Positions 33,601 through 42,742 are shown, counted from the stretch's first letter. The stretch is 64,000 nt of DNA from JAFGCL01 sp964423835 (GCA_964423835.1 CAYRGJ010000006.1:65805-129804), one strand, 5' to 3'. Notes: generated by a model from the letters alone, not told the origin. Made by a program: numbers and translations.

Positions 33601-34581
33601 ATGGAGAACGTGGCTGTCACCGGTATCTCAGGCTACCTTGGGACGCAGATCCTCAAGCTGCTGGACAAGGATCCCAGCGTAAAGACGGTAGTCGGGATAG
33701 ACATCAAGCCCCCCAGCTATCCCTCCGCCAAGCTCCAGTTCCACTCCATGGACGTGCGGAAGCCCATGGGCGAGATCTTCACCCAGAACAAGGTGGACTC
33801 GGCCTTCCACCTGGCCTTCGTTCTGCCGCCCAAGATGGGCGTTGATGCTCATGAGATCAACATCAGCGGTGCCCGGAGCTTTCTGGACGCCTGTGAGGCG
33901 GCCTCGGTAGAGGGCCTCTTCTACCAGAGCAGCCACACGGTGTACGGGGCCTGGCCCGACAATCCCGCCCTGATCACCGAGGACCAGCCCCTCCGGCCCA
34001 CTCCCAACTTCCCCTACGGGCAGGACAAGGCCGAGGTGGAGATGATGTTCCAGGAGTTCGCCAGAAGCCACCCCGGGCAGAGCGTCACCATCGTCCGGGT
34101 GGTGTCCGTGGTGGGTCCCGAGGCCGGCCCGTCCGGCCTCAACGTGCTCTTCATGCCCATCACCATAAACGTCTCCAGTTTCGACCCGGGGTGGCAGTTC
34201 ATATTCGAGGACGACCTGGCCCGGCTGGACGTCACCCTGGTCAGGGAGCGGCGGTCCGGCATCTACAACGCGGGCGCGGAAGGGCAGGTCCCCTACAGGG
34301 ACATGCTCAAATGGACCGGCAAGCCATCCCTCGGCCTTCCCTCATTCATCTGGACTTCCCTGATCAGCCTCAGCTGGTCACTGCACCTTCAGCGAAAGTC
34401 CCCGGCCGGCGGCGTGGCGTTCATGAAGTACCCCATCATCGTCAGCACCGAGAAGCTGGATAAGCTGGGGTTCAAGCTGACCATGAACTCCCGCGAGGCC
34501 ATCAAGTCCTACATGGACTCCAAGATGCCTCCTGCCAGGAAGGCCGCGCTAGCCTCCGGGCCCGATGCCGCGAAGGGCTGA
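33601..34581 (+). CDS. NAD-dependent epimerase/dehydratase-like extended SDR
   Basis: This 326-aa protein has a Rossmann start VAVTGISGYLGTQIL, an NAD-selecting acid VVGIDIKPP, SSHTVYG and the catalytic YGQDK (YxxxK). It resembles nucleoside-diphosphate-sugar epimerases. The C-terminal part has SWSLHLQRKSPAGG and MKYPIIVSTEKL. The real substrate is unclear. ATG 33601 with AAGGAGG ten bases upstream. Its last 17 bp overlap the DUF1786 gene, suggesting linked translation. Confidence 0.88.
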   Translation: MENVAVTGISGYLGTQILKLLDKDPSVKTVVGIDIKPPSYPSAKLQFHSMDVRKPMGEIFTQNKVDSAFHLAFVLPPKMGVDAHEINISGARSFLDACEAASVEGLFYQSSHTVYGAWPDNPALITEDQPLRPTPNFPYGQDKAEVEMMFQEFARSHPGQSVTIVRVVSVVGPEAGPSGLNVLFMPITINVSSFDPGWQFIFEDDLARLDVTLVRERRSGIYNAGAEGQVPYRDMLKWTGKPSLGLPSFIWTSLISLSWSLHLQRKSPAGGVAFMKYPIIVSTEKLDKLGFKLTMNSREAIKSYMDSKMPPARKAALASGPDAAKG

Positions 34582-35788
34582 GCCTGCCGTGCGCATACTG
34601 GCCGTCGACGTCGGGACCGGGACCCAGGACATACTGCTGTTTGACAGCTCCGAAGTCGTCCAGAACTGCGTCAAGATGATCATGCCGTCCCCCACGGTCC
34701 TGGTGGCCCGGCGCATTGAAGCGGCCACCAGGCGCAGGCTCCCCATACTGATGGAAGGCGATACCATGGGCGGCGGGCCCTGCCAGCGCGCCCTGTCGCG
34801 GCACATAGCAGCCGGCCTGGCGGCCTATGCCACCGAAGGGGCGGCCCTCACCTTCCGCAATGACCTGGAGGCGGTCAGGGGCATGGGGGTGACGGTGGTA
34901 TCCCCGGACGAAGCCTCAAGAATCAAGCTTGAGGCCCCAAGAATCAAGCTTGAGCCCTCAGCCGGCAGCGGGCCTGAGGCCTCAGCCGGCAGCGGGCCTG
35001 AGGCTTCGTCCGGCCAGCAGCCCTCGGGGAGCGCCGGTCTGGCGGTAATCCATCTGACCGATCTGGACCTGCCGGCCATCAGGAGGGCGCTGCAAGCCTT
35101 CGGGGTGGACACGGCCTTCGACGCGGTGGCCGTGGCCGTGCTGGACCACGGATGCGGCCCGAAGGGCGTCTCCAATCGTCTCTTCCGCTTCCAGTGGCTG
35201 CGGCAGCTGATGGAGAAGGACGGCACGCTGGGCGCCTTTGCCGGCCTGGCGCCGGGGCTGCCGGCCCCTCTCGTCCGGATGAAGGCCGCGGCCCGGGCTG
35301 CGGGCAACGACCAGCCGGTGCTGGTCATGGACACCGGCGCGGCGGCGGCGCTGGGCTCCCTTCAGGACCCCCTGGTGGCCCGGCAGGAGAGCGTGCTGAC
35401 CGTCAACCTGGGCAACGCCCACACGGTGGCCTTCCACCTGGAAGGAGAGCGGATCCGCGGCTTCTTCGAGCACCACACCGGCCGGCTCGATGGCGCCGCG
35501 GTGATCAGCATGACCGACCGTCTGGCCCGGGGGGTGCTCACCCACGACGAGGTCTACGGGAGCGGTGGCCACGGAGCGGCCATACTGGAACCGGGCCGGG
35601 GACAGCCCTTCCTGGCGGTCACCGGGCCCAGGCAGGACATGGTCAAAGGTGCGGACCCGCCGCTGCACCCGGCCGCCCCTCACGGTGACACCATGCTCAC
35701 CGGGTGCTACGGGCTGGTGAAGGCCTTCGGCCTCAGGGTGGAAGCCTGGCGCGAGGAGATAGACCGGGCCCTGGCCCCGTCAGGCTAG
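34565..35788 (+). CDS. DUF1786 family ASKHA-like protein
   Basis: This 407-aa member of the DUF1786 family was once annotated as a pyruvate formate-lyase activating enzyme-like protein. It has an ASKHA nucleotide-binding start VRILAVDVGTGTQDILLF and a second motif TVNLGNAHTVAFHLEG. Start ATG 34565 or GTG 34589. Residues about 118-150 contain in-frame tandem duplications (RIKLE twice, then SAGSGPEA twice) not expected in the fold. Function is unknown. Confidence 0.85.
   Translation: MPRRAEPAVRILAVDVGTGTQDILLFDSSEVVQNCVKMIMPSPTVLVARRIEAATRRRLPILMEGDTMGGGPCQRALSRHIAAGLAAYATEGAALTFRNDLEAVRGMGVTVVSPDEASRIKLEAPRIKLEPSAGSGPEASAGSGPEASSGQQPSGSAGLAVIHLTDLDLPAIRRALQAFGVDTAFDAVAVAVLDHGCGPKGVSNRLFRFQWLRQLMEKDGTLGAFAGLAPGLPAPLVRMKAAARAAGNDQPVLVMDTGAAAALGSLQDPLVARQESVLTVNLGNAHTVAFHLEGERIRGFFEHHTGRLDGAAVISMTDRLARGVLTHDEVYGSGGHGAAILEPGRGQPFLAVTGPRQDMVKGADPPLHPAAPHGDTMLTGCYGLVKAFGLRVEAWREEIDRALAPSG
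34917..35003. repeat. two in-frame tandem duplications inside DUF1786 gene
   Basis: A 17-bp unit with 21-bp period lies at 34917-34933 and 34938-34954. A perfect 24-bp tandem lies at 34956-34979 and 34980-35003. Both periods are multiples of three. Confidence 0.9.
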
Positions 35789-35793
35789 CCCGG

Positions 35794-36018
35794 CTACGTC
35801 ATCACCTCCACCACCTTGTTCTTGCTCGCGTGTCCACTGACTATCCTGAGCCGGCTCTCCGGGACTCCGAAGTGCCGCGCCAGGAGCTTTAGCACCGCCC
35901 GGTTGGCCTTGCCCTCCACCGGCGGCTCCTTGACCCGCACCACGTAGACGTTGCTGTCCATCTCCCGGGTCACGTCCTCGGCCTTCGACCGCGGCTTCAC
36001 CTTGACCTGTATCTTCAC
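35794..36018 (-). CDS. DUF167 (YggU-type) protein
   Basis: This 74-aa protein has the family signature KVKPRSKAEDV, VRVKEPPVEGKANRAVLKLLA and RIVSGHASKNKVVEV. Function is unknown, though the fold is solved in this family. ATG 36018 overlaps the HAD phosphatase stop by four bases. It converges with DUF1786 with 5 bp between. Confidence 0.93.
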   Translation of the reverse strand: MKIQVKVKPRSKAEDVTREMDSNVYVVRVKEPPVEGKANRAVLKLLARHFGVPESRLRIVSGHASKNKVVEVMT

Positions 36019-36668
36019 TCCAGCAGCTCCAGAAGCTCGAGAGGCTCCTCGATCAGGCGCCGGGCTCCGTTGCTGAGGAGCTCGCCGGCGGTGCGGAAGC
36101 CCCAGAGAGCCCCCACGGCGTACATGCCGGCCGCGCCGGCGGTCTTCATGTCGATGTCCGAGTCACCCACGTAGAGGACGGCCGCGGGCGGCAGGCCCAT
36201 GATCCGGGCGGCCTCGAGGGCCCCCCGCGGGTCCGGCTTGCGGGGCAGGTCCGGCGTGGCCGCTATGATGGCGTCGAACTCCCAGCGGGACAGCAGCCTG
36301 GCGGTCATGTTCCGGGTGGAATCATCGGGCTTGTTGGTGACGATGGCCATCTTGATGCCGCGCGCCGCCAGGGCATCCAGCAGCTCGGGAATGCCAGGGT
36401 ACGGCCGGGTGTGCTCCGGCCAGCGCTGACGATACTCCTGCCTGACTGCCTCCAAAGTGCGGGCGACAGTGGCCTCATCGCGGTGGCCTTCAGGCAGCAC
36501 CCGCTGCGCCAGCTGCTCTATGCCCTCGCCGACGAAGTGCCGGTACTCTTCCAGCGAGTGCTGCGCAAAGCCGGAGCGGGCCAGGACGGCGTTGACGGAG
36601 TCAGCCAGATCCTGCAGCGTGTCCATCAGGGTCCCGTCGAAATCGAAGGCGACGCCGCGGTACTTCAT
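36015..36668 (-). CDS. gph: HAD-family phosphatase, phosphoglycolate phosphatase-like
   Basis: This 217-aa HAD hydrolase of the Gph/PpaX group has motif I FDFDGTLMDT, motif II VTNKPDD, motif III Lys in RKPDP and motif IV GDSDIDMKTAGAAGM. A helical cap (about residues 17-85) identifies subfamily IA. Candidate substrates are phosphoglycolate, pyrophosphate or sugar phosphates; the exact one cannot be told. It is translationally coupled to the DUF167 gene. Confidence 0.88.
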   Translation of the reverse strand: MKYRGVAFDFDGTLMDTLQDLADSVNAVLARSGFAQHSLEEYRHFVGEGIEQLAQRVLPEGHRDEATVARTLEAVRQEYRQRWPEHTRPYPGIPELLDALAARGIKMAIVTNKPDDSTRNMTARLLSRWEFDAIIAATPDLPRKPDPRGALEAARIMGLPPAAVLYVGDSDIDMKTAGAAGMYAVGALWGFRTAGELLSNGARRLIEEPLELLELLE

Positions 36669-36963
36669 AAGTGGGCCTCACTACAAAGATAGCAGCGGCG
36701 GCTCCGGCCGGTCAATCAACGGCGCCGCAGTGGCGCCGGATTGGCCCATCGCCCCGCAGGGTAACGGCGCCGCCCGGCGCGCTCGGGCGAAGCACGGCGC
36801 TCTGGCGATGGCTGCCCGTCAACGGCGGCCCGGCGCGCATGACGAAGCCAGCGCCCGGCGGCTCCGGCCCGCCTCCCTTGCGGCAAGGCATCCTAGTTGA
36901 TATAATCGAATAGGTCTATCAGGAAGCCCGGGCAGACCGGTGCAGCGCATAGAGAGGGATGGC
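36669..36963. other. 295-bp intergenic region between HAD phosphatase and comM
   Basis: No gene is seen. AACGGCGCCGC occurs near 36719 and 36764, with further GGCGC-rich short repeats. The comM promoter lies at 36878-36906. Confidence 0.5.
36878..36906 (+). promoter_or_regulatory. promoter for comM
   Basis: TTGCGG, a 17-bp spacer and a perfect TATAAT. Confidence 0.65.
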
Positions 36964-38484
36964 GTGGCTCTGGCCAAAGTGAACTCCGCGGCCGTGCTGG
37001 GCCTTGAGGGCCAGCTGGTTGAAGTGCAGGTGGACATCGCCAGCGGTCTGCCCAACACCACCATCGTCGGGCTGCCGGACGCCGGGGTCCAGGAGGCCAA
37101 GGAGCGCGTGCGGGCCGCCATCCGCAACTCCGGCTGCGACTTCCCCTTCCGGCGGATCACCGTCAACCTGGCCCCGGCTGACGTCCGCAAGGAGGGGCCC
37201 GTCTACGACCTGCCCATCGCGGTGGGGATACTGCTGAGCTCGGGCCAGGTCCTGGCCGACGTCTCGGGGACGATGTTCCTGGGAGAGCTCTCCCTGGACG
37301 GAGGCGTGCGCCACGCCCAGGGCATCCTGCCCATGGTGGCCCTGGCCAGGGAGAGGGGGCTGCACACCGTTATCGTGCCTACCGGGGATGCCCGGGAGGC
37401 GGCCCTGATTGAAGGCATCGAGGTGATCCCGGTGGGCTCGCTGGGGGAGCTGATCTCCCACCTGCGCGGCGATCGGCGGATCGGGCACTGCGCCGCGCCT
37501 CTACCGCCGCCGGAGCTGGTCCCCGCCAGTGCCGTGGACCTGACGGACATCAAAGGGCATGAGCATGCCAAGCGGGCCCTGGAGGTGGCTGCTGCCGGAG
37601 GGCACAACGTACTCATGAGCGGCCCGCCCGGCAGCGGGAAGACCATGCTGGCCCGATCCCTGCCCTCCATAATACCCCGGATGACCATGGATGAGTCGCT
37701 GGAGGTGACCAAGATCTACAGCGTGGCCGGGCTGCTGCCGCCTGACACGCCGCTGATCCGGCGGCGGCCCTTCCGCTCTCCGCACTACACCATCTCTCAC
37801 GCCGGACTGGTGGGCGGGGGCAAGGTGCCCCGCCCGGGCGAAATCAGCCTGAGCCACAGGGGTGTGCTGTTCATGGATGAGCTGCCGGAGTACACGCGCA
37901 TCTGCCTGGAGGCCCTGCGCCAGCCTCTGGAGGACCGGGTGGTCACCATCAGCCGGGCCCAGGGGAGCATCACCTATCCGGCCAGCTTTATGCTGGTGGC
38001 CGCCATGAACCCGTGCCCCTGCGGGTTCATGGGCGACGTCCTCAAGGAGTGCCTGTGCTCCCCCGGGCAGGTCTCCCGCTACCTCAAACGCATCAGCGGT
38101 CCGCTGCTGGACCGCTTTGACATCTACGTGGACGTGCCCAGGGTGGCCTATGAGAAGCTGACGGACGAGGGGGCAGGAGAGTGCTCGGAGAGGGTAAGGG
38201 AGCGGGTGGAGGCGGCGCGCCAGGCGCAGCGAGAGCGGTTCAACGGACGGGGGGTGGCCTGCAACGCCGATGCCCGGGCGCCGGAGGTCAGGGACCTGTG
38301 CCAGGCGGAGCCGCCGGCCAGAACCCTGCTGCGCAGCGCCATGAGGCAGCTCTCGCTCTCGGCCCGGGGGTTCCACAGGATACTCAAGGTGGCTCGCACC
38401 ATCGCCGACCTGGAGGGCTCGGCCACCGTCAGGACCCAGCACGTCGCGGAGGCCGTGCAGTACCGGCCCAGGGGCCTGGGATGA
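36964..38484 (+). CDS. comM: YifB/ComM family Mg-chelatase-like AAA+ ATPase
   Basis: This 506-aa AAA+ protein of the ComM family promotes branch migration during natural transformation. The N-terminal LonC-like fold has VQVDIASGLPNTTIVGLPD. Walker A is SGPPGSGKTMLARSLP and Walker B is GVLFMDELPEY. A zinc-type Cys cluster NPCPCGFMGD...CLCSPGQ follows, with the arginine-finger stretch ISGPLLDRFDIYV. GTG 36964 is preferred (AGAGAGGGAT upstream); GTG 36940 is in frame. Whether this organism is naturally competent is not shown. Confidence 0.93.
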   Translation: MALAKVNSAAVLGLEGQLVEVQVDIASGLPNTTIVGLPDAGVQEAKERVRAAIRNSGCDFPFRRITVNLAPADVRKEGPVYDLPIAVGILLSSGQVLADVSGTMFLGELSLDGGVRHAQGILPMVALARERGLHTVIVPTGDAREAALIEGIEVIPVGSLGELISHLRGDRRIGHCAAPLPPPELVPASAVDLTDIKGHEHAKRALEVAAAGGHNVLMSGPPGSGKTMLARSLPSIIPRMTMDESLEVTKIYSVAGLLPPDTPLIRRRPFRSPHYTISHAGLVGGGKVPRPGEISLSHRGVLFMDELPEYTRICLEALRQPLEDRVVTISRAQGSITYPASFMLVAAMNPCPCGFMGDVLKECLCSPGQVSRYLKRISGPLLDRFDIYVDVPRVAYEKLTDEGAGECSERVRERVEAARQAQRERFNGRGVACNADARAPEVRDLCQAEPPARTLLRSAMRQLSLSARGFHRILKVARTIADLEGSATVRTQHVAEAVQYRPRGLG

Positions 38485-38581
38485 ACTGCACACCGGCCGG
38501 CACCTCGGGGCAACCGGCCGCAGCCCTACGCCGGCCGCGAGGGACTGTAACAGGTGGCAAAAAGCGGGGCGGGACCGGGCG

Positions 38582-39070
38582 TCAGCCGGTCGACACCGGC
38601 TTCGGCATCAGCTTCCGGATCTCCCGGCGCAGGGCCAGGGTGGTGTGGCTCAACCTGACGCTGAGGATGGCGCTCAGGTTCCTCATCACCACGTAGCCCA
38701 TATGCTCGTTCTTCTCCAGCAGGTCGGTCAGGCTCGAGCCCTTGATATGGATGAGGTTGGCTTTCTCCACGCAGCGGGCCGTGGCCGTTCGCTGGTGGGG
38801 CGGCACCAGGGCCGCCCAGCCGAAGGCCTCGCCCTTCTGGAGCGTGTGGATGACCGTCCGGGGTCCCCGCTCGCCCAACAGCAACTCGATCTGAACGGCG
38901 TCGTTCTTGCCTTCGAGCAGGAAGATGTCTCCTGCGGGCACGCCTGGTGAGAATACCTCAGAGGCGGTCTCGCAGAGCCGCCTGGTGCAGAGCCCGGCGA
39001 TCTGGGCCAGCTCGGAATCGTTCAGCCCCGCAAACAGATTGAACTGCTTCAGATCCTCGATGGTAACCAT
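38582..39070 (-). CDS. cyclic nucleotide-binding (cNMP/Crp N-terminal) domain protein
   Basis: This 162-aa single-domain protein of the cNMP-binding fold has NLFAGLNDSELAQIAGLC, EVFSPGVPAGDIFLLEGKNDAV and GEAFGWAALVPPHQRTATARC. The phosphate-binding cassette is recognisable but lacks the canonical RxA arginine pattern (GWAAL, RTATA). There is no HTH, so it is not a full Crp regulator. It may sense a nucleotide or act as a protein-interaction module. ATG 39070 with GGAGG upstream; longer frames lack a ribosome site. Confidence 0.85.
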   Translation of the reverse strand: MVTIEDLKQFNLFAGLNDSELAQIAGLCTRRLCETASEVFSPGVPAGDIFLLEGKNDAVQIELLLGERGPRTVIHTLQKGEAFGWAALVPPHQRTATARCVEKANLIHIKGSSLTDLLEKNEHMGYVVMRNLSAILSVRLSHTTLALRREIRKLMPKPVSTG

Positions 39071-39225
39071 TCCGCACCTCCTCCTCCGAAAGTCCTGGGG
39101 GTGTGTGTCCCCGGCACTCTGTGATTGCATTCTAGTCAGGGACAGCCGCAGAGTCAATACGTATCCGAAGCCGGCTTCGGCCGCTGTCCGCCGTCCCATC
39201 CCCATCACAGTCAAGGGAGACAGGG

Positions 39226-39231
39226 TATACT
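39226..39231 (+). promoter_or_regulatory. -10-like box (TATACT) for the aminotransferase operon
   Basis: TATACT lies 20 bp before the GTG start at 39252. There is no clear -35. Confidence 0.4.
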
Positions 39232-39251
39232 TACATATAGGCGGTGGCATC

Positions 39252-40148
39252 GTGTATGATTCTGATCCCGTGGTCCACCTCAATGGCTCCCTGGTCCCAC
39301 TGTCGCAGGCGCGCATATCTCCCATGGACTACGGCTTCCTGTATGGCTACGGCGTCTTCGAGACCATGCGGGCCTATGGCGGGCGGTTCTTTCACCTGGA
39401 CCGGCACCTGGCCCGGCTGGAGCACTCGGCCCGGGCACTGGGCATCGACCTGGAGGACCGGGCCCGGCTGGAGAAGGCCATCCTGGCCACGCTGGAGGCC
39501 AACCGGCTGGCCGCTGCCCGCGTCAGGGTGACCATCTCGCCGGGCGAAGAAGGGCTGGGGCCCGGGGCTCCCGTGCCGGGAGAGCCGACCGTCTTCATCA
39601 CCGCTGTCGAATACCGGCCGCCGGCGGATGAGGTGTACCGGCGGGGCTTCTCAGCCACGTTTTCCACGGTGCATCGCAGCCCCAAATGCCACACCTCCAG
39701 GATGAAGTCGCTGAGCTCGCTGGACCTGCTCCTGGCCCGCCAGGAGGCGGCCTGCTTCAACGTGGACCACGCCATCCTGCTCAACGACGACGACCTGGTG
39801 GCTGAAGGCAGCAGCACCAACATCTTCTATGCCAGGGACGGCCGGCTCTTTACCCCCGCCGGGCACTGTGGCATCCTTCCCGGTGTGACCCGGGCGGTGG
39901 TGCTGAAGGAGTTGGCGCCGTCGCTGGGCATCGTCGCTGAGGAGGTCGACGTGGCCCCGGCCGACCTGCTGCAGGCCGATGAGGCCTTCCTGACCAACTC
40001 CATGCTGGAGATAATGCCGCTGGTCATAGTGGCCGGAAGCGACATCGGGCGGGGCCGGCCTGGGCCGATGACCGGGCGGCTGATGCAGGCGTACAAAGCA
40101 CTGGTGGAACGCAGCCTTGGCGGGCGCGAAGGGATGGATGAACCATGA
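39252..40148 (+). CDS. class IV aminotransferase (branched-chain aminotransferase / ADC lyase-like)
   Basis: This 298-aa PLP fold-type IV enzyme has YGYGVFETMRAYGG, the PLP lysine in SRMKSLSSLDLLLARQEA, VAEGSSTNIFY and FLTNSMLEIMPLV. These motifs occur in both IlvE and aminodeoxychorismate lyase; length and the EIMPLV motif do not decide between them. The GTG start at 39252 is chosen because the first beta-strand follows it. The stop overlaps the HDAC-like gene (ATGA). Confidence 0.88.
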   Translation: MYDSDPVVHLNGSLVPLSQARISPMDYGFLYGYGVFETMRAYGGRFFHLDRHLARLEHSARALGIDLEDRARLEKAILATLEANRLAAARVRVTISPGEEGLGPGAPVPGEPTVFITAVEYRPPADEVYRRGFSATFSTVHRSPKCHTSRMKSLSSLDLLLARQEAACFNVDHAILLNDDDLVAEGSSTNIFYARDGRLFTPAGHCGILPGVTRAVVLKELAPSLGIVAEEVDVAPADLLQADEAFLTNSMLEIMPLVIVAGSDIGRGRPGPMTGRLMQAYKALVERSLGGREGMDEP

Positions 40149-41179
40149 GCGTAGGGCTGGTCTACGATCCGGTATACCTGGGGCACGACACGGGGGACCA
40201 CGTCGAGAATGGCCGCCGGCTGGAGCGCACCGTGGGGCTGCTGGCCTCGAGCGGCCTCAGAAGGGAGCTGGTGAGCATCACCCCGGTCCCGGCGTCCATG
40301 GAGGACCTTCTGCTGGCGCACTCCGCCCAGCACATCGCCCGGGTGGACCGGTCCGCATCGGGCGGCGGGGGGTGGCTGGATGGAGACACCGTGACATCGC
40401 CCGGCTCCTACGAGGCCGCCATCTATGCCGCCGGAGGCGTGGGCCGGGCCACGGAGGCCGTGATCAACGGTGAGGTCCAGAGCGCCTTCGCCCTGGTCAG
40501 GCCCCCCGGGCACCATGCCACCAGGACGGACGCCATGGGCTTCTGCCTCTTCAACAACGTGGCCATCGCGGCCCGGCTGGCGCTGCGGAAGCACGAGCTG
40601 GACCGCGTCCTCATCGTGGACTTCGACGTGCATCACGGCAACGGGACGCAGGACATCTTCTATGCGGACAGCCAGGTGCTGTACATCTCGACCCACCAGT
40701 ATCCCCTCTACCCGGGCACCGGGCGGGTGGAGGAGACGGGGGTGGCCGGCGCCCTGAACCACACTGTGAACGCGCCCCTGCCGCCCTGGTCAGGCGACCC
40801 GGAGTACCTCCTGGCCTTCCAGGAGGTCGTCGTCCCGGCGGCCCGCCGCTTCAGGCCGCAGATAGTCCTGGTGTCGGCGGGATACGATGCGCACTGGGCC
40901 GACAACATATCGTCGATGCAGGTGACGGTGGGCGGGTATGCCCGGATGTCAGCCATCCTGAAGCAGCTGGCAGAGGAGCTATGCCAGGGCCGTATCGTCT
41001 TTACCCTGGAGGGGGGATACCACCTGGAGGCCCTGGCCCACTCGGTGAAGGCCACCATTGAGGTGCTGCTGGGGCAGCCGGCCGGGCTGGACGACCCGCT
41101 GGGCCCCCCGCCGCACGGCGGCGGGCCGGTAGACATCGCTCCCCTGCTGCAGCGGATCAAAGCCACTCAGGGCCTCTGA
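40145..41179 (+). CDS. histone deacetylase-superfamily amidohydrolase
   Basis: This 344-aa zinc amidohydrolase has RPPGHHATRTDAMGFCLFN, DFDVHHGNGTQDIFY (zinc Asp and His), STHQYPLYPGTG, VSAGYDAHWAD and EGGYHLEAL. It resembles bacterial HDAC-like proteins that deacetylate acetoin, polyamines or protein lysines. The ATG overlaps the upstream stop by four bases, so it is translated with the aminotransferase. The substrate is unknown. Confidence 0.92.
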   Translation: MSVGLVYDPVYLGHDTGDHVENGRRLERTVGLLASSGLRRELVSITPVPASMEDLLLAHSAQHIARVDRSASGGGGWLDGDTVTSPGSYEAAIYAAGGVGRATEAVINGEVQSAFALVRPPGHHATRTDAMGFCLFNNVAIAARLALRKHELDRVLIVDFDVHHGNGTQDIFYADSQVLYISTHQYPLYPGTGRVEETGVAGALNHTVNAPLPPWSGDPEYLLAFQEVVVPAARRFRPQIVLVSAGYDAHWADNISSMQVTVGGYARMSAILKQLAEELCQGRIVFTLEGGYHLEALAHSVKATIEVLLGQPAGLDDPLGPPPHGGGPVDIAPLLQRIKATQGL

Positions 41180-41206
41180 ACAGGCTCCGGGGAGAAAGGT
41201 GGAGAC

Positions 41207-41608
41207 ATGATGCACATCGAATCCGCCGAGCCGCTTTCGCCAGAGCAGCAGGAGCTCTGGGACCGGGTCCATGGGCTCTGGCGCTTCCTGCAGGCGAAGG
41301 ACCTGGCCGCCATCGAGGCTGCCATACACCCGCGCTACACCGGGTGGGTGGCCGGCAGTCCCTTGCCCCATGGCCGCGAAGCGGCCCTGAAGGCAGCGGA
41401 GACGGACCCCAGGATCACCGGCTACCACCTCTATCCCATGCTCGTGGAGGTGTATGACGGGGTGGTGGGGGTGGCGCACTACAGCTTTGAGGCCGAGGTA
41501 TCCCTGCCGAAGGGGAAGACAGAGAAGGAGCAGGGCCGGTGGACCGAGGTCTACCTCAAGAAGGACGGGGCCTGGCTCATGATCAGCGTGCACGGGGGCC
41601 CCGAGTAG
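41207..41608 (+). CDS. SnoaL/NTF2-like fold protein
   Basis: This 133-aa protein has the cone-shaped NTF2-like pattern: a first helix LWRFLQAKDLAAIEAAI, the strand-turn HPRYTGWVAGSPLPHG, and a final WTEVYLKKDGAWLMISVHGG. Similar domains serve as ketosteroid-isomerase-like or DUF4440 proteins. Catalytic residues are not obvious. It ends two bases before the thioesterase ATG. AGGTGGAG precedes the start. Confidence 0.78.
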   Translation: MMHIESAEPLSPEQQELWDRVHGLWRFLQAKDLAAIEAAIHPRYTGWVAGSPLPHGREAALKAAETDPRITGYHLYPMLVEVYDGVVGVAHYSFEAEVSLPKGKTEKEQGRWTEVYLKKDGAWLMISVHGGPE

Positions 41609-41610
41609 CC

Positions 41611-42456
41611 ATGCCCCTGGTCCACCACGAGAGGTTCCCGGTGCGGTACTGGGAATGCAGCGCGCTGGGGCACCTCTCCAGCACAAATTACTTCCGGTGG
41701 ATGCAGGAGGCGGCCTTTGCCGCCTCGGCCGCGGTGGGCTATGACTGGGCCCGGTACCTCGAGATGGGTCATGCCTGGCTGGTCAGGGAGACGGACATCA
41801 GGTACCTGCGGCCGCTACGGTATGGCGACCGCGTGGACCTGGCCACCTGGGTCCTGGACTTCCGCCGCTTCCGGTCGCGGCGGGCATACGAGTTCCTGTC
41901 CGTCGATACGGGCCAGCTGGCGGCCAGCGCGGTCACCGACTGGGTGTACGTTGATACCCGTTCCCTCCAGACGGCCACGGTACCGGCCGACATGCAGGCG
42001 GCCTTCTGCCCTGACGGGCTGCCGGACGGCGTGCCGCCGCGGGAGCGTTTCCCCGCGTCGCCCGAAGCGCCGGCGGACGTCTTTTCCATCGGCCGGCAGG
42101 TGGCATGGCACGACATCGACATGATGTGGCATGTCAACAACGCCGTGTACCTGGCCTACGTCGAGGAGGCGGGGGTGCGGCTGGCGGAGGCGCACGGCTG
42201 GTCCGCCGAGCGCATGACCGAGGAGCACTCTGCCATAGTCACCCGGCGGCACCGCATCGAGTACCGCCAGGCCGCCAGGATGGGGGATGAGCTGGATATC
42301 GCCACCTGGTACTCCGACACCCGGCGCGCCACAGCGGTGCGCCATTGCCTCATCCGGCGGGTGGAAGATGGCGAGGTGCTGGCCCGGGCCCAGGTCCACT
42401 GCGCTTGGATAGACCTGAACACCGGCCACCCCAGGCGCGACATAGGGTTCCGCTAG
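41611..42456 (+). CDS. tandem hot-dog acyl thioesterase (FatA-like)
   Basis: This 281-aa protein has two hot-dog domains. The first starts FPVRYWECSALGHLSSTNYF and the second has VAWHDIDMMWHVNNAVYLAYVEEAG with the Asp/Asn/His arrangement of 4HBT/acyl-ACP thioesterases. It hydrolyses acyl-CoA or acyl-ACP to free fatty acid. ATG 41611 falls right after the SnoaL-like stop. It is the last member of the four-gene operon. A FabZ-like dehydratase is less likely. Confidence 0.88.
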   Translation: MPLVHHERFPVRYWECSALGHLSSTNYFRWMQEAAFAASAAVGYDWARYLEMGHAWLVRETDIRYLRPLRYGDRVDLATWVLDFRRFRSRRAYEFLSVDTGQLAASAVTDWVYVDTRSLQTATVPADMQAAFCPDGLPDGVPPRERFPASPEAPADVFSIGRQVAWHDIDMMWHVNNAVYLAYVEEAGVRLAEAHGWSAERMTEEHSAIVTRRHRIEYRQAARMGDELDIATWYSDTRRATAVRHCLIRRVEDGEVLARAQVHCAWIDLNTGHPRRDIGFR

Positions 42457-42742
42457 GGGGCGGGCCGGGACCATCCGAGATGCTCGGGCTCGAGCCCGGC
42501 TGTGATGGGGCGAGGCCCGGCTGGCTTGATGGGCCCGATGCCATCCGGCGAGGCCCCGCCGTCCGGCGAAGGCCCGCCAGCGCCCGGGCATAATCATCCT
42601 TAACGACAATCACTGCCGAATAAGTAATCTTAACAATGCTCCATTACGTATATCTGCCTATACCCGGGCGGCCCTGACGGCTGCGATAATCGTTGCTAGT
42701 TCACCGGCCTGACGGAGCTTGCAGCCGGAAGGGGGAGCGCCA
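42457..42742. other. 286-bp intergenic region with repeats and an AT-rich island
   Basis: At 42480-42578 short repeats occur: TCCGGCGA(G/A)GGCCCGCC-like units at 42544-42560 and 42562-42578, plus two CGAG(G)CCCGGCTG units. At 42588-42700 composition drops to AT-rich, with CTTAACGACAATC and CTTAACAATG. No confident promoter pair is visible. Confidence 0.5.

Noticed and set aside
42457..42742. Possible promoter for the 92-aa gene in the AT-rich island
   Set aside because: Several TTAACA and TATATC-like hexamers occur but none pair at 16-18 bp spacing.
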